Positions 36,139 through 44,963 of a DNA stretch of 64,000 nucleotides are shown in pieces. The translations under genes and the position numbers were made by a program. The notes under the pieces were generated by a model. It saw nothing but the letters and a program-made list of their open reading frames with translations. It ran no database searches and had not been told where the DNA came from. Every line of letters begins with the position of its first letter. The first letter of the stretch is position 1. The stretch is from an uncultured Lentisphaeria bacterium (GTDB taxonomy: Bacteria; Verrucomicrobiota; Lentisphaeria; Victivallales; Victivallaceae). The stretch spans positions 1 to 64,000 of the forward strand of contig CASFVA010000066.1 in NCBI GenBank assembly GCA_949298075.1. Direction: 5' to 3'.

Positions 36139-36746
36139 AGGACAACTCCTTCGAGGTTGTTGAACAATTTCTGAACAAGTCCGGGGTCTTTACACCCGGG
36201 AGCACTTTCCAGCGAACTGGAGAGATCCACGCCCCGCGCCGCGGTCTCCGCCAGGGCCCGGACCGCGTTATCCGGCGAAATGCCGCCGGCGATCAGGACA
36301 GGATGCCGGAGCGCGAACTGCCGGGCCAGCCGCCAGTCGCACGTCCGGCCCGATCCGCCCCGGGCCGCATCAATCACAAACCGGACCGCCGGATAACCGT
36401 CAAAACGGTCGAGGTCGGCGGCTTCCGCGAGGTGAACGGCTTTCCATACCGCCGCGAAATCGATGGCGGCGGCGAACTCCGACGGTTCCGTTCCATGCAG
36501 CTGAACGGCATCCAGTTTTCCCGCCGCCACGGCCGCCAGCAGAAAATCCCGGCTCTGCCCGGCGAAAACGCCGACCCGGAGCACTCCGGCCGGCACCAGG
36601 GCGGCCAGATCGCGGAGCTGAGCGATGGTCACGCGGCGCGACGACGACTCCGCCAGCACAAAGCCGACGGCATCGGCCCCGGCGGCGACGACGGCCCGGA
36701 TGTCGCCTGGCCGGGTCAGTCCGCAGATTTTGATGAATGGCTTCAT
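36135..36746 (-). CDS. trpF: Phosphoribosylanthranilate isomerase
   Basis: Converts phosphoribosylanthranilate to the carboxyphenylamino-deoxyribulose intermediate. The 203-residue TIM barrel has the catalytic Cys in KICGLTR, VQLHGTE, the catalytic Asp in [16 protein letters not shown], and [10 protein letters not shown] for phosphate binding. It is separate from TrpC, unlike in enteric bacteria. 4 nt overlaps join it to trpC and trpB. Confidence 0.94.
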   Translation of the reverse strand: MKPFIKICGLTRPGDIRAVVAAGADAVGFVLAESSSRRVTIAQLRDLAALVPAGVLRVGVFAGQSRDFLLAAVAAGKLDAVQLHGTEPSEFAAAIDFAAVWKAVHLAEAADLDRFDGYPAVRFVIDAARGGSGRTCDWRLARQFALRHPVLIAGGISPDNAVRALAETAARGVDLSSSLESAPGCKDPGLVQKLFNNLEGVVL

Positions 36747-37525
36747 GACAAAAGCTCCCGGAGCCGGAGACCGGGATCGGCGGCCCGCATCAGCGTTTCG
36801 CCGATCAGAAAGCCACGGGCGCCGGACTCCGCCAGTCGCTCAAGATCGGCACGGTCCCGGATGGCGCTCTCGGCCACGGCAATCCGGTCGGCCGGCACAG
36901 CGGCCAGCAGCCGGGACATCCGGTCGCGGTCGATGCTGAAATCGCGCAGGTTGCGGGCGTTCACTCCGATCAGAGCGATGCTGTCAATCGCGGCCAGCCG
37001 GCTGATTTCCGCCTCGTCATGCGCCTCACCCAGCACGTCAAGACCGAATCCGGCGGCGACCGCGGCCAGTTCGCGCAGACGCCCGTCCGGAAGCAGGGCG
37101 GCGATCAGCAGCACCGCCGACGCCCCGTCCCGCCGGGCCTCGGCAATCTGATAGGGGTCAAAAATGAAATCCTTGCGCAGCAGCGGCAGCTTCACGGTCG
37201 CAGCCGTCAGCCGCAGATATTCCGGGCTGCCGTGAAAATAATGGGGTTCGGTCAGCACCGAGAGTGCGGCCGCTCCATTGGCCTCCAACCCGGCGGCAAG
37301 CCGGTCCGGATGAAAATCAGCCCGGATGACTCCCCGCGATGGCGAGGCCGCTTTCAATTCAGCGATGATATGCCGCCCCGGTCTGCGGAAAACCGCCGCA
37401 AAAGACATCCGGCGCGGGGATCGGCGCGCCGCCACCGCCAGGTCGGCGAATGGGAGCCGGGAACGCGCCGCCTCCAGATCCGGCTTCAGCCGGTCGACAA
37501 TGGCATGCAGGATCGAAGCACTCAT
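36743..37525 (-). CDS. trpC: Indole-3-glycerol phosphate synthase
   Basis: Closes the indole ring by decarboxylation. The 260-residue barrel has AELKAASPSRG, LLRKDFIFDPYQI (two catalytic lysines in this stretch), IGVNARNLRDFSID and AVAESAIRDRAD. Phosphate is bound by GFLIGETLMRA. ATG 37525 overlaps the trpD stop and the gene's end overlaps trpF, each by 4 nt. Confidence 0.96.
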   Translation of the reverse strand: MSASILHAIVDRLKPDLEAARSRLPFADLAVAARRSPRRMSFAAVFRRPGRHIIAELKAASPSRGVIRADFHPDRLAAGLEANGAAALSVLTEPHYFHGSPEYLRLTAATVKLPLLRKDFIFDPYQIAEARRDGASAVLLIAALLPDGRLRELAAVAAGFGLDVLGEAHDEAEISRLAAIDSIALIGVNARNLRDFSIDRDRMSRLLAAVPADRIAVAESAIRDRADLERLAESGARGFLIGETLMRAADPGLRLRELLS

Positions 37526-38538
37526 GGCCGGCTCTCCCGGATCAGCGCCTCCAGGCGTCCCAACGCCCGGCCGGAGTCGATCGAGCGCGCCGCCAGCGGC
37601 AGCGCCGTTTCGATGGATTCGGCCAATCCGGCGACCTGAATCGCCGCCGCCGCGTTGAGCAGTACCGCAGCTCGCGGCGTGCCGCGCTCCGAACCATCCA
37701 GCACCGCCCGCAACTTGCCGGCATTGCAGCGGGCGTCGCCACCGCGCAGCCCGGCCGGATCGCAGACTCCGATGCCCGGCAGACCGTCCGGCGAAAACAA
37801 CCGCGCCGTGATGACGCCGTCGCGCAGTTCAGCCATCCGGGTGGGAGCACAGCAGCTCAACTCATCCAGACCGTCGCACCCGCAGACGACCAGCGCCCGT
37901 TCCACGCCGAGTTCGCGCAGCACGGCGGCAAAGGGTTCCACCAGTTCTTCCGAACAGACCCCTACGACCAGCCGCCGGACTCCGGCCGGATTGCAGAGCG
38001 GTCCGAGCAAATTGAATATGCTCCTGACCCCGAGCTCGCGGCGCAGTCCGGCCACCCGTCCCAGCACCGGATGCAGCCGGGGCGCAAACAGAAAGCCGAT
38101 GCCATGCCGGACCAGGGTTCCGGTCATGACCTCAGGAGCGACGTCGAGGTTGAATCCAAGCTCGGCCAGCACGTCGGCGGCTCCGCACCGACCGGAAACC
38201 GCCCGGTTGCCGTGCTTGGCCACCACCGCGCCGGCCCCGGCGGCCACCAGCGCCGCCGCCGTCGAAATGTTGAAGGAGCGCCCGCCGTCCCCGCCGGTTC
38301 CGACCACGTCGACCGCCCCCGGATGCGGACACCTGACCGCGACGGCATGGCGGCGCAGCATCCGGGCCGCGCCCACCAGTTCGGAAACACTTTCGCCCTT
38401 GCCCCGGAGCGCCGCCAGCACGGCTCCGGCCTGCACCGGAGAGGTGGTCGGGGCCACCAGCTCCTCCATCAGCGCGGCCGCCTCGGAACTGGTGAGATCC
38501 CGATGGTTCAGCAGTTTTTCCAGACAGGCGGTCAGCAT
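37522..38538 (-). CDS. trpD: Anthranilate phosphoribosyltransferase
   Basis: Transfers phosphoribose to anthranilate. The 338-residue protein has the diphosphate-binding VGTGGDGGRSFNIST, KHGNRAVSGRCGAADVL and IFNLLGPLCNPAG. It is not fused to TrpG. The frame opens at 38562, but ATG 38538 has GGAGG (38546-38550) 7 nt upstream and gives the normal length; it overlaps the end of trpG by 7 nt. Confidence 0.95.
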   Translation of the reverse strand: MLTACLEKLLNHRDLTSSEAAALMEELVAPTTSPVQAGAVLAALRGKGESVSELVGAARMLRRHAVAVRCPHPGAVDVVGTGGDGGRSFNISTAAALVAAGAGAVVAKHGNRAVSGRCGAADVLAELGFNLDVAPEVMTGTLVRHGIGFLFAPRLHPVLGRVAGLRRELGVRSIFNLLGPLCNPAGVRRLVVGVCSEELVEPFAAVLRELGVERALVVCGCDGLDELSCCAPTRMAELRDGVITARLFSPDGLPGIGVCDPAGLRGGDARCNAGKLRAVLDGSERGTPRAAVLLNAAAAIQVAGLAESIETALPLAARSIDSGRALGRLEALIRESRP

Positions 38539-39128
38539 CGGACCACCTCCCCGGCGGAACACCGGATCACGGCCATGAAATTTGCAAGCTGCCGCTGGCC
38601 GCAGGCCGACAGAATCGATTCCGGATGGTACTGGACCCCCTCGATCGGCAGCGTCCGGTGGCGGATGCCCATGATTTCGCCGTCGTCGGAACGGGCTGAA
38701 ATTTCGAGCTCCTCCGGCAAAGTGGCCTCGTCAACCGCCAGAGAATGGTACCGCACCGCAGGGAATTCCGGATCCAGACCGGCAAAACTTCCCCGGCCGT
38801 CGTGCCGGATCCGGGAGGTCTTGCCGTGCACCAGCCGCCGGGCCCGGATGATTCCGGCTCCGAAGCTCTGCGCGATGGCCTGATGACCAAGGCAGACGCC
38901 GAACAGCGGAATCGTCGTCCGGACCGCCCGGATCAGTTCCGGCATCACCCCGGCCTCCTCCGGACGTCCGGGTCCCGGCGAAAGCACGATGAGTTCGGGC
39001 CGCATCGCCAGCACTTCCGGAACGGTGATTTCCCGGTTGCGCCTCACCACGAGCTTTGGAGTGATCCGGTAAAGCAGGTGGGCCAGATTGTAGGTGAAGG
39101 AATCGTAGTTGTCAAGCAGTAAAATCAT
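38532..39128 (-). CDS. trpG: Anthranilate synthase glutamine amidotransferase subunit
   Basis: Supplies ammonia from glutamine to TrpE. The 198-residue class I amidotransferase has the nucleophile Cys in FGVCLGHQAIA and the His-Glu pair in VQYHPESIL, after LLDNYDSFTYNLAHLL at the start. An ATG at 39152 overlaps trpE by 4 nt, but ATG 39128 has GGAGG (39134-39138) at the right distance and directly begins the conserved domain, so I prefer it. Confidence 0.94.
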   Translation of the reverse strand: MILLLDNYDSFTYNLAHLLYRITPKLVVRRNREITVPEVLAMRPELIVLSPGPGRPEEAGVMPELIRAVRTTIPLFGVCLGHQAIAQSFGAGIIRARRLVHGKTSRIRHDGRGSFAGLDPEFPAVRYHSLAVDEATLPEELEISARSDDGEIMGIRHRTLPIEGVQYHPESILSACGQRQLANFMAVIRCSAGEVVRC

Positions 39129-39148
39129 CTTTCCCTCCGATTGTTCGT

Positions 39149-40639
39149 TCATTCGGCCTGAAAATCCAGACCGCGTGCGGCCAGTTCGACGCCCTGGAAC
39201 AGCGCGGCGGCCTTGTTCAACGTTTCCTCGTACTCCCGGTCAGGATCGGAATCGCTGACAATTCCGGCTCCCGCCTGAACCGTCAGCCGGCCGCCGGCAA
39301 TTTCCACCGTGCGGATGGTGATCGCAAAGTCCAGGTCCCCGCCGTAGGCAACATAACCGACTGCGCCTCCGTAGGCGCCGCGGGCCCCGGGTTCCAGCTC
39401 GTTGATCAGCTCCATCGCCCGGATCTTGGGAGCTCCCGACAGCGTTCCGGCCGGAAAGACCGCCTTCAGCAGATCCAGTCCATCGCGTCCGGCAGCCAGT
39501 TCCGCCGTGACGTCGCTGACCAGATGCATGACGTGCGAGTATTTTTCGACATGCATGAAATTATCGACCCTGACACTGCCCGGCTCCGCCACCCGCCCGA
39601 GATCATTACGCCCGAGATCGACCAGCATCAGGTGTTCGGCCCGCTCCTTGACGTCGTCAAGCAGTTCGGCAGCCAGCACCCGGTCGGATTCCGGAGTGCC
39701 GCCCCGCCGCCGGGTGCCTGCGATCGGCCGCACCAGCGCCCGGCGGCCGCTGAGCCGGACCAGCGTTTCCGGCGAGGAACCGGCCAGCACTGTGCCGCCG
39801 AGTTTGAGAAAGAAATTATAGGGCGAGGGATTCACCACCCGGAGCGCCCGGTAGATGTCCAGCGGCGCCGCCGGAACCGGAGCCGCAAACCGCTGCGACA
39901 GCACAATCTGAATCACGTCCCCCGCCTCGATGTGCTGTTTGGCCCGGAGCACCAGGGCGGTGAATTGCTCCCGGGTCAGATTGCTGCTGAATGAAAAAGC
40001 CCGGGGGGCCGCCGGAACGGCCGGCCGGCGGGAAGGCAGCCGGAGCCGTTCCTCGATTTCGGCGGTACGCCGGAGCGCGGCGGCGTAGGCCCGTTCGGGG
40101 GATGGAAACCGCTCCGGATGGCTGGTCACCACGATTTTAAGCGTGTGCCGGACGTTGTCGAAGACAATCATGGCATCGGTGAGCATCATGGCGCACTGAG
40201 GTGTCGCCGCGGCGGTTTTCGGCGGCGGCAGCTCTTCAAAGAGGTTTACCGCCTCATATCCGAGAAAACCGATGGCGCCGCCGAAGAGCGGCGGCAGTTC
40301 CGGCGTCGGCGCCACCCGGGGGGTTCCGACCAGTTCCCGCAACGCCTCGAACGGAGAAACCTCAAACGGCAGTTCACGCCGGACCCGGCCGGATTCGGTG
40401 AAATACGGTCGGCCGTTTTCAATGGTGAAAATGCCCTCCGGATCAATGCCGATGAAACTGTAACGGCCCACAGTCTCACCGCCCTCGACGCTCTCCAGCA
40501 GAAAGACGTCGGGGTCGTCGGCGAAACGGCTCAGCACGGAAACCGGCGTTTCAAAGTCGGCGGCCAGTTCAGTCACCACCGGCACCAGATCGGCGGCGGC
40601 GGCCAGACAGCGGAACTCTTCCAGTGATAGTTTTGTCAT
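39149..40639 (-). CDS. trpE: Anthranilate synthase component I
   Basis: First committed step to tryptophan, making anthranilate from chorismate. The 496-residue protein has the allosteric motif LLES (FLLESVEGGETVGRYSFIG), so feedback inhibition by tryptophan is expected. It also has the chorismate-binding core: FLKLGGTVLAGSSPETLV, RPIAGTRRRGG, DLGRNDLGRV, PAGTLSGAPKIRAME. AAGGAG (40647-40652) precedes ATG 40639. First structural gene, behind a Trp leader with two terminators. Confidence 0.97.
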   Translation of the reverse strand: MTKLSLEEFRCLAAAADLVPVVTELAADFETPVSVLSRFADDPDVFLLESVEGGETVGRYSFIGIDPEGIFTIENGRPYFTESGRVRRELPFEVSPFEALRELVGTPRVAPTPELPPLFGGAIGFLGYEAVNLFEELPPPKTAAATPQCAMMLTDAMIVFDNVRHTLKIVVTSHPERFPSPERAYAAALRRTAEIEERLRLPSRRPAVPAAPRAFSFSSNLTREQFTALVLRAKQHIEAGDVIQIVLSQRFAAPVPAAPLDIYRALRVVNPSPYNFFLKLGGTVLAGSSPETLVRLSGRRALVRPIAGTRRRGGTPESDRVLAAELLDDVKERAEHLMLVDLGRNDLGRVAEPGSVRVDNFMHVEKYSHVMHLVSDVTAELAAGRDGLDLLKAVFPAGTLSGAPKIRAMELINELEPGARGAYGGAVGYVAYGGDLDFAITIRTVEIAGGRLTVQAGAGIVSDSDPDREYEETLNKAAALFQGVELAARGLDFQAE

Positions 40640-40710
40640 AGTTGTTCTCCTTTATATTGTTTGTGGTTTAAACAGGTTTGAATCCAGTGGCGGCAGGGGG
40701 ACGGACCGGC

Positions 40711-40750
40711 GAAAAAAACAAACCGCGCCGGAGTTCACACTCCGACGCGG
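40711..40750 (-). terminator. Second terminator in the trp leader
   Basis: Minus strand hairpin CCGCGTCGGAGT-GTGA-ACTCCGGCGCGG (one mismatch) followed by TTTGTTTTTTT. It stands between the attenuator and trpE. The first arm contains CGGAGTG (40744-40738), complementary to CACTCCG (40847-40841) just after the leader peptide, so this terminator too could be opened by an alternative pairing. Confidence 0.75.
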
Positions 40751-40777
40751 CCTGAAAAACCGGTTTCCCGGCTGCAG

Positions 40778-40811
40778 AAAAAAAGCGGATTGAATTAAAA
40801 ACTCAATCCGC
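40778..40811 (-). terminator. trp attenuator (terminator hairpin)
   Basis: GCGGATTGA and TCAATCCGC pair over 9 bp around a 9 nt loop and are followed by seven T on the minus strand. The first arm's CGGATT can instead pair with AATCCG at the end of the leader peptide region (40852-40857), forming the antiterminator. That is the usual 2:3 versus 3:4 arrangement. Confidence 0.85.
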
Positions 40812-40855
40812 CGACTGCTGATTCAAAAACAAAAACGTTCCGGAGTGCTGACGGA

Positions 40856-40903
40856 TTAACGCCAGCACCACCAAACCAGACAATTGTGAAACGTTTTTTG
40901 CAT
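40856..40903 (-). CDS. trpL: trp operon leader peptide
   Basis: A 15-codon peptide, MQKTFHNCLVWWCWR, with three Trp codons among its last five (W11, W12, W14). Ribosome stalling at these codons when charged tRNA-Trp is scarce would favour the antiterminator. GTGCTG over the Trp codons pairs with CAGCAC just beyond the stop (pause hairpin 1:2). The predicted transcription start is only about 2 nt before the ATG, so the peptide would be read from an almost leaderless mRNA. Confidence 0.88.
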   Translation of the reverse strand: MQKTFHNCLVWWCWR

Positions 40904-40911
40904 AATGCTGT

Positions 40912-40940
40912 AATATACCACATCCCGGGCCGTTCGTCAA
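40912..40940 (-). promoter_or_regulatory. trp operon promoter
   Basis: Minus strand TTGACG (40940-40935), 17 bp spacer, TATATT (40917-40912). The start point is expected near 40905. No obvious TrpR-like palindrome overlaps it, so attenuation is probably the main control. Confidence 0.8.
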
Positions 40941-40984
40941 GGGGGATGGGGTCAGAAAAACTGTTTTTTACGGTCTCCGGCGGC

Positions 40985-41680
40985 TCAATCCAGCCGCCGG
41001 CAGGCGGAAGGCGTCACAATCAGGTGGTCGTAAAGGGGGATCGCCAGGCTGGCCAATCCCTGGCGGACGGCCCGAGTCAGAGCAATGTCCTCCGGCGAAG
41101 GTTCGCAGACACCGCTGGGATGGTTGTGAGCAAGAATCACCCCGCTGGCCCCCCGCAGCAACGCCCGTTCGACCACTTCGCGCGTGAAAATCGCCGCCCG
41201 GTCCACCGTTCCGGGATAGCAGTCAAAAGCAATCAGCTGATGCCGGGAATCCAGATAGATCACCATCAGCGTTTCCTTGCGACCGCCGCCCAGCTTCATC
41301 CGGATGAAATCCGTCACCCGCGCCGGTGAGTCAAGCAGATCTACCCCGCGGGCCCGCTGTTCAAGATACTTGGCGCACAGGGATTTTATCAGCAGAATCA
41401 ACACCCCGGACGCCGCACCGACGCCCTCCACCTCAGCCAGTTCGGCTCCGGAGGCGTCCAGCAGTTTTTCCACTGATCCGAAGCGGTCCAGCAGCGTTTT
41501 GGCCAGCGGTTTGACATCCCGCCGGGCAATGGCATAGGTCAGCAGCAGTTCGATCGCCTCGTGATCGGCGAGCGCATCGAGACCGCCGCGCAGAAAACGC
41601 TCCCGCAGCCGCCGGCGGTGTCCGGCTCCGGATACCGCAGCCGGACGGCCGGTGCGGCTGCCGCCTGAACTGGAACTCAT
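40985..41680 (-). CDS. radC: RadC family JAMM-domain protein
   Basis: A 231-residue protein with N-terminal helix-hairpin-helix region (EVEGVGAASGVLIL) and a C-terminal JAB1/MPN/Mov34-type metal site HNHPSG-x7-D (AHNHPSGVCEPSPED). RadC was once thought to be a repair protein; its true role is unsettled. The frame is open far upstream to 41893, where it would overlap the AraC gene; ATG 41680 gives the normal N-terminus and lies after a good promoter. The ribosome site is weak. Confidence 0.9.
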   Translation of the reverse strand: MSSSSGGSRTGRPAAVSGAGHRRRLRERFLRGGLDALADHEAIELLLTYAIARRDVKPLAKTLLDRFGSVEKLLDASGAELAEVEGVGAASGVLILLIKSLCAKYLEQRARGVDLLDSPARVTDFIRMKLGGGRKETLMVIYLDSRHQLIAFDCYPGTVDRAAIFTREVVERALLRGASGVILAHNHPSGVCEPSPEDIALTRAVRQGLASLAIPLYDHLIVTPSACRRLD

Positions 41681-41765
41681 ATTTCTGACCTGCTGTTCAC
41701 CAACGCTCCCCCCTGCGACAACCCGCCGCCGGCCGGAAGTGACCGCTTTTCCTTTAAATATAAAT

Positions 41766-41794
41766 AATATATCTTGCCCGGCCGCCCAAATCAA
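41766..41794 (-). promoter_or_regulatory. radC promoter
   Basis: Minus strand TTGATT (41794-41789), 17 bp spacer, TATATT (41771-41766). It lies immediately after the AraC gene on the same strand and gives a leader of about 79 nt. Confidence 0.7.
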
Positions 41795-41814
41795 CCCCCC
41801 GACCGCCGCCTGGG

Positions 41815-42732
41815 TCAGCGCACCGCCGAAGGGGACCGGCCGAAACGTTTCCGAAACACCCGCGCAAAATAGCCGGGATCGGCAAATCCGCACCGCGCCG
41901 CAATCTCTGAAATGTTGAAATCGCTGTCTTCGAGCATCCGGTGAGCGTATCGGAGTTTGAGTCCGGTCACATAGTTTTTGACAGTCTCCCCGTGTTCACG
42001 GTGAAATACCATCGACAGGTGGTTGGGCGAACACCCCAACCGGGCCGCGATTTCCGGCAGTCCGGGAAAATGCTCTGGCGCTGCGGCGTCGATCAGCTGC
42101 CGCGCCCGGCGGGCCAGCGGACTGCCTGACGCCGTCACCGGCTGAAAAGAACGTCTTTCAGTGGCCGCTTCGACATCCTGCCGCAGCTTGAGCAGCAGAG
42201 TCCGCAGCAAAAGACTTCTGATCTCGTTTTCCGTCCGTGACAAATGGGCCGGCCAATGGGACAGCGCACCGGCCAGCGCCAGATAAAATCCGGGATCGCC
42301 AAGTTTCACTCCGTCAAATATTTCCGGCTTCCGGGAGTGCCCGCGGCTCACTCCAAGGTGCACCGCCGCCACGCTCTCGCCGGCGCTGAGCACCAGATTG
42401 GCAAACGGTCGTCCCCGGAAGTTATTGCTCAGCTCCCGGTGCGGCATGCCGTTGGGGATCAGCAGAATATCACCCGGATGCAATTCGATGTTCTGAGTCG
42501 GCAGTGCAAAACCGCAGCCGCCCTGAAGCTGAAAAAACATTTCCGTAAGAAACGGATGCACACTGCCGTAATGATATTCCCAGCGCCCCTCCGGCATCGG
42601 CAGAATCAGCCGGGGCGCGGCGGATTCATTCAATGCCTTCAGGAAGCACTCCACTGCCTCCGCCAGCACCGTTTTGATATCCAGAGCACCCAATTCGGTA
42701 AGATCAACCGCGGAATCGGCCTCAAACATCAT
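41815..42732 (-). CDS. AraC family transcriptional regulator
   Basis: A 305-residue regulator with an N-terminal cupin-like sensor (about residues 50-130: GGCGFALPTQNIELHPGDILLIPNGMPHREL) and a C-terminal AraC double helix-turn-helix (LGCSPNHLSMVFHREHGETV, then FNISEIAARCGFADPGYFARVFRKRFG). Divergent from thuA and the two oxidoreductase genes, which it probably controls in response to a sugar or derivative. Several in-frame ATGs exist between 42810 and 42729. I chose 42732 because AGG is 6 nt upstream and the likely promoter start lies near 42776; ATG 42756 is an alternative. Confidence 0.88.
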   Translation of the reverse strand: MMFEADSAVDLTELGALDIKTVLAEAVECFLKALNESAAPRLILPMPEGRWEYHYGSVHPFLTEMFFQLQGGCGFALPTQNIELHPGDILLIPNGMPHRELSNNFRGRPFANLVLSAGESVAAVHLGVSRGHSRKPEIFDGVKLGDPGFYLALAGALSHWPAHLSRTENEIRSLLLRTLLLKLRQDVEAATERRSFQPVTASGSPLARRARQLIDAAAPEHFPGLPEIAARLGCSPNHLSMVFHREHGETVKNYVTGLKLRYAHRMLEDSDFNISEIAARCGFADPGYFARVFRKRFGRSPSAVR

Positions 42733-42771
42733 ATCCAACCTCACAAGCAATTCCATGGCGTATATTTTTAC

Positions 42772-42799
42772 CATAAAATCATAAAATAATCCCATAAAA
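42772..42799. promoter_or_regulatory. Three CATAAAA direct repeats between araC-type gene and thuA
   Basis: CATAAAA occurs at 42772-42778, 42780-42786 and 42793-42799, in the divergent control region. Direct repeats of this kind are typical of AraC-family binding half-sites; the third ends 5 bp before the shared -35 box, where an activator could touch RNA polymerase. Confidence 0.45.
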
Positions 42800-42810
42800 A
42801 GAAATTGCAA
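42783..42810 (-). promoter_or_regulatory. AraC regulator promoter, sharing its -35 box with thuA
   Basis: Minus strand TTGCAA (42810-42805), 16 bp spacer, TATTTT (42788-42783). The palindromic -35 is the same hexamer used on the other strand by thuA. Confidence 0.5.
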
Positions 42811-42832
42811 ACCGTTGGTCTGATTTTATATT
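42805..42832 (+). promoter_or_regulatory. thuA promoter
   Basis: TTGCAA (42805-42810), 16 bp spacer, TATATT (42827-42832). The leader to thuA is about 77 nt. Confidence 0.6.
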
Positions 42833-42915
42833 AAATGACAGGAGCAAAGCTTCCGCACCGGAATTTCCGGCCGGAGCACGGTTTAAAATCCAGCCAGTCA
42901 AAGGAGAATTTCATT

Positions 42916-43698
42916 ATGGAGAAAATCCGCGTCACCATATGGAATGAATTTGTCCACGAAAAAACCAATCCCGGGGTCGCCGCCATCTACCCGGACGGCC
43001 TGCACCGGACCATCGGCCGGGGCATCGCCGCCGACGACCTGGAAATCCGTTACGCCTCACTGGAAGAACCGGAAAACGGTCTGTCCCGTGAAGTCGTCGA
43101 AACCACCGACGTGCTGATCTGGTGGGGGCACTGCGCCCACGACAAGGTCGACGACGACGTGGTGAAACGGGTTCACGCCCGGGTGCTGGAAGGCATGGGA
43201 CTGATCGTGCTGCACTCCGGACACTTTTCCAAAATCTTCAAGGCGGTGACCGGCACCACCTGCTCGCTCAAATGGCGCGAGGCCGGCGAAAAGGAGAGGC
43301 TGTGGACGGTTGATCCCACCCACCCGATCGCGCAGGGCATCGGGGAATATTTCGAGCTGCCCCATGAGGAAATGTACGGCGAACGGTTTGATATTCCGCC
43401 CGACGCCAAAACCGTTTTCATCGGCTGGTTCGAGGGCGGCAACGTCTTCCGCAGCGGCGTGACTCTGGAACGCGGCTACGGCAAGGTTTTCTATTTCCAG
43501 CCCGGCCATGAAAGCTATCCGAACTTCCGGAATCCCGACGTGCTGCGGGTCATCGGCAATGCGGTCCGCTGGGCCCGCCCGGTGTTCTTCCGCAGTCTCT
43601 CCGCCATCAAGTATCCGGCGCTGGAGGAGATCCGCTCGGCTGATCCCAACGCGGCCTCCACCGGCATTGAGCAGAACCTCGACGGCTCGGCCCGCTGA
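42916..43698 (+). CDS. ThuA-like domain protein (trehalose utilisation type)
   Basis: A 260-residue protein of the ThuA family, which has a class I glutamine-amidotransferase-like fold and occurs with Gfo/Idh/MocA enzymes in sugar catabolism. Visible: [11 protein letters not shown] at the start, [28 protein letters not shown] and [29 protein letters not shown] near the end. AAGGAG (42901-42906) lies 9 nt before ATG 42916, which excludes the upstream in-frame codon at 42835. Divergent from an AraC regulator; two oxidoreductase genes follow. The substrate is unknown; trehalose is only the family's historic name. Confidence 0.88.
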   Translation: MEKIRVTIWNEFVHEKTNPGVAAIYPDGLHRTIGRGIAADDLEIRYASLEEPENGLSREVVETTDVLIWWGHCAHDKVDDDVVKRVHARVLEGMGLIVLHSGHFSKIFKAVTGTTCSLKWREAGEKERLWTVDPTHPIAQGIGEYFELPHEEMYGERFDIPPDAKTVFIGWFEGGNVFRSGVTLERGYGKVFYFQPGHESYPNFRNPDVLRVIGNAVRWARPVFFRSLSAIKYPALEEIRSADPNAASTGIEQNLDGSAR

Positions 43699-43774
43699 AC
43701 CGGAGCGGCAGCGGCCGCCGACTCCGACAGCCGCTGCGCTTGCGCCGCCGTCAAGAAATAATAGTTTAAGTCAA

Positions 43775-43802
43775 TTGCAATTACCGGCTGCCGGCTTAAT
43801 TT
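43775..43802 (+). promoter_or_regulatory. Possible promoter of the first oxidoreductase gene
   Basis: TTGCAA (43775-43780), 16 bp spacer, TAATTT (43797-43802). The -35 equals that of thuA, but the -10 is weak; readthrough from thuA is equally possible. Confidence 0.35.
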
Positions 43803-43850
43803 AAAGTCGGATTTCCGGAACCAGTCACCCCAACCGAAAGGATTTGCACC

Positions 43851-44963
43851 ATGGCAGACGTCTCCACCAAAATGGCCGGCAAGGCCAAGAAATTCCGCGG
43901 CAAAAAATTCCGGGTCGCCATTATCGGCTGCGGCGGCATCGCCCAAACCCACCTCAAGGCCTACCAGAGCATTCCCGAAGTCGAAATCGTCGCCGGCGTC
44001 GACATCCTGCCGGAGCGGCTCGATGTCATGCACGACACCTGGGGTGTGCCCCGCGAAGCGCTCTTCACCGACTGGAAAGAGATGCTCGCCAGGATCAAAC
44101 CCGACGCCGTCGACGTCTGCACCCCCAACGGTGTTCACTGCGCCCCGGTGGTTGACGCCTGCAACGCCGGCTGCCACGCCATGGTCGAAAAGCCGATGGC
44201 GATGAATCCGGCCGAATGTGAAAAGATGATCGAGGCCGCCAAACGCAATAACGTGAAGCTCGCGGTCGGTTTCCAGCACCGCTACCGGCCGCAGACCCAA
44301 CTGCTCGTCGAAGCCCGCGACGACGGACGGTTCGGCAAAATCATGTTCATAAAATGTCAGGCGCTGCGCCGCCGCGGCATTCCCAACTGGGGAGTGTTCG
44401 GTCAGAAAGCGCTGCAGGGCGGCGGTCCCATGATCGACATCGGCGTGCACGTGCTGGAAGCCGCCTATTATTTTCTCGGCTCGCCCCGTCCGGTGGCGGC
44501 CAGCGGCAACACCTGGACCTACATCGGCAACGACCGCAAGAAACTCAACGTCCGCAGCCAGTGGCCGAACTGGGATTACAAGACCTACACCGTCGAAGAC
44601 CTCGCCATCGGACAGATCCGGTTCGACAATGGCGCGATACTGCAGATCGAGGCCAGTTTTGCCGCGCATATCAAGGAAAACAGCATCTTGAACTTCTCGG
44701 CGATGGGCGAGAAAGCGGGCTGTGCTTGGACCGAAGCGGAAATTTATACCGATGAAAACAACACCATGTTCAATCTGACTCCGGCCTACATTCCGCCGGA
44801 CGAATGGGAAAAATGGTTCATCGCCAAACTTCAGAACTGGGTGGACGGCTGCCGGAAAGGCACTCTGCTGGCCGCTCCGGGCGAAGCCGGACTGGCGGTA
44901 CAGAAAATGCTCGACGGCATCTACCGTTCGGCCGAAGCCGGACGCGAGGTCGTCATCGACTGA
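43851..44963 (+). CDS. Gfo/Idh/MocA family oxidoreductase
   Basis: A 370-residue NAD(P)-dependent dehydrogenase likely acting on a sugar or cyclitol. The N-terminal Rossmann fold shows AIIGCGGIAQTHLKAY, preceded by a basic tail of about 18 residues (KMAGKAKKFRGKKF). The family motif is EKPMAMN (catalytic Lys), and GGGPMIDIGVHVLEAAYYFLG lies in the C-terminal substrate domain. GAAAGGA precedes the ATG. It lies between thuA and a second, unlike member of the same family, so the three genes probably act in one pathway. Confidence 0.9.
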   Translation: MADVSTKMAGKAKKFRGKKFRVAIIGCGGIAQTHLKAYQSIPEVEIVAGVDILPERLDVMHDTWGVPREALFTDWKEMLARIKPDAVDVCTPNGVHCAPVVDACNAGCHAMVEKPMAMNPAECEKMIEAAKRNNVKLAVGFQHRYRPQTQLLVEARDDGRFGKIMFIKCQALRRRGIPNWGVFGQKALQGGGPMIDIGVHVLEAAYYFLGSPRPVAASGNTWTYIGNDRKKLNVRSQWPNWDYKTYTVEDLAIGQIRFDNGAILQIEASFAAHIKENSILNFSAMGEKAGCAWTEAEIYTDENNTMFNLTPAYIPPDEWEKWFIAKLQNWVDGCRKGTLLAAPGEAGLAVQKMLDGIYRSAEAGREVVID

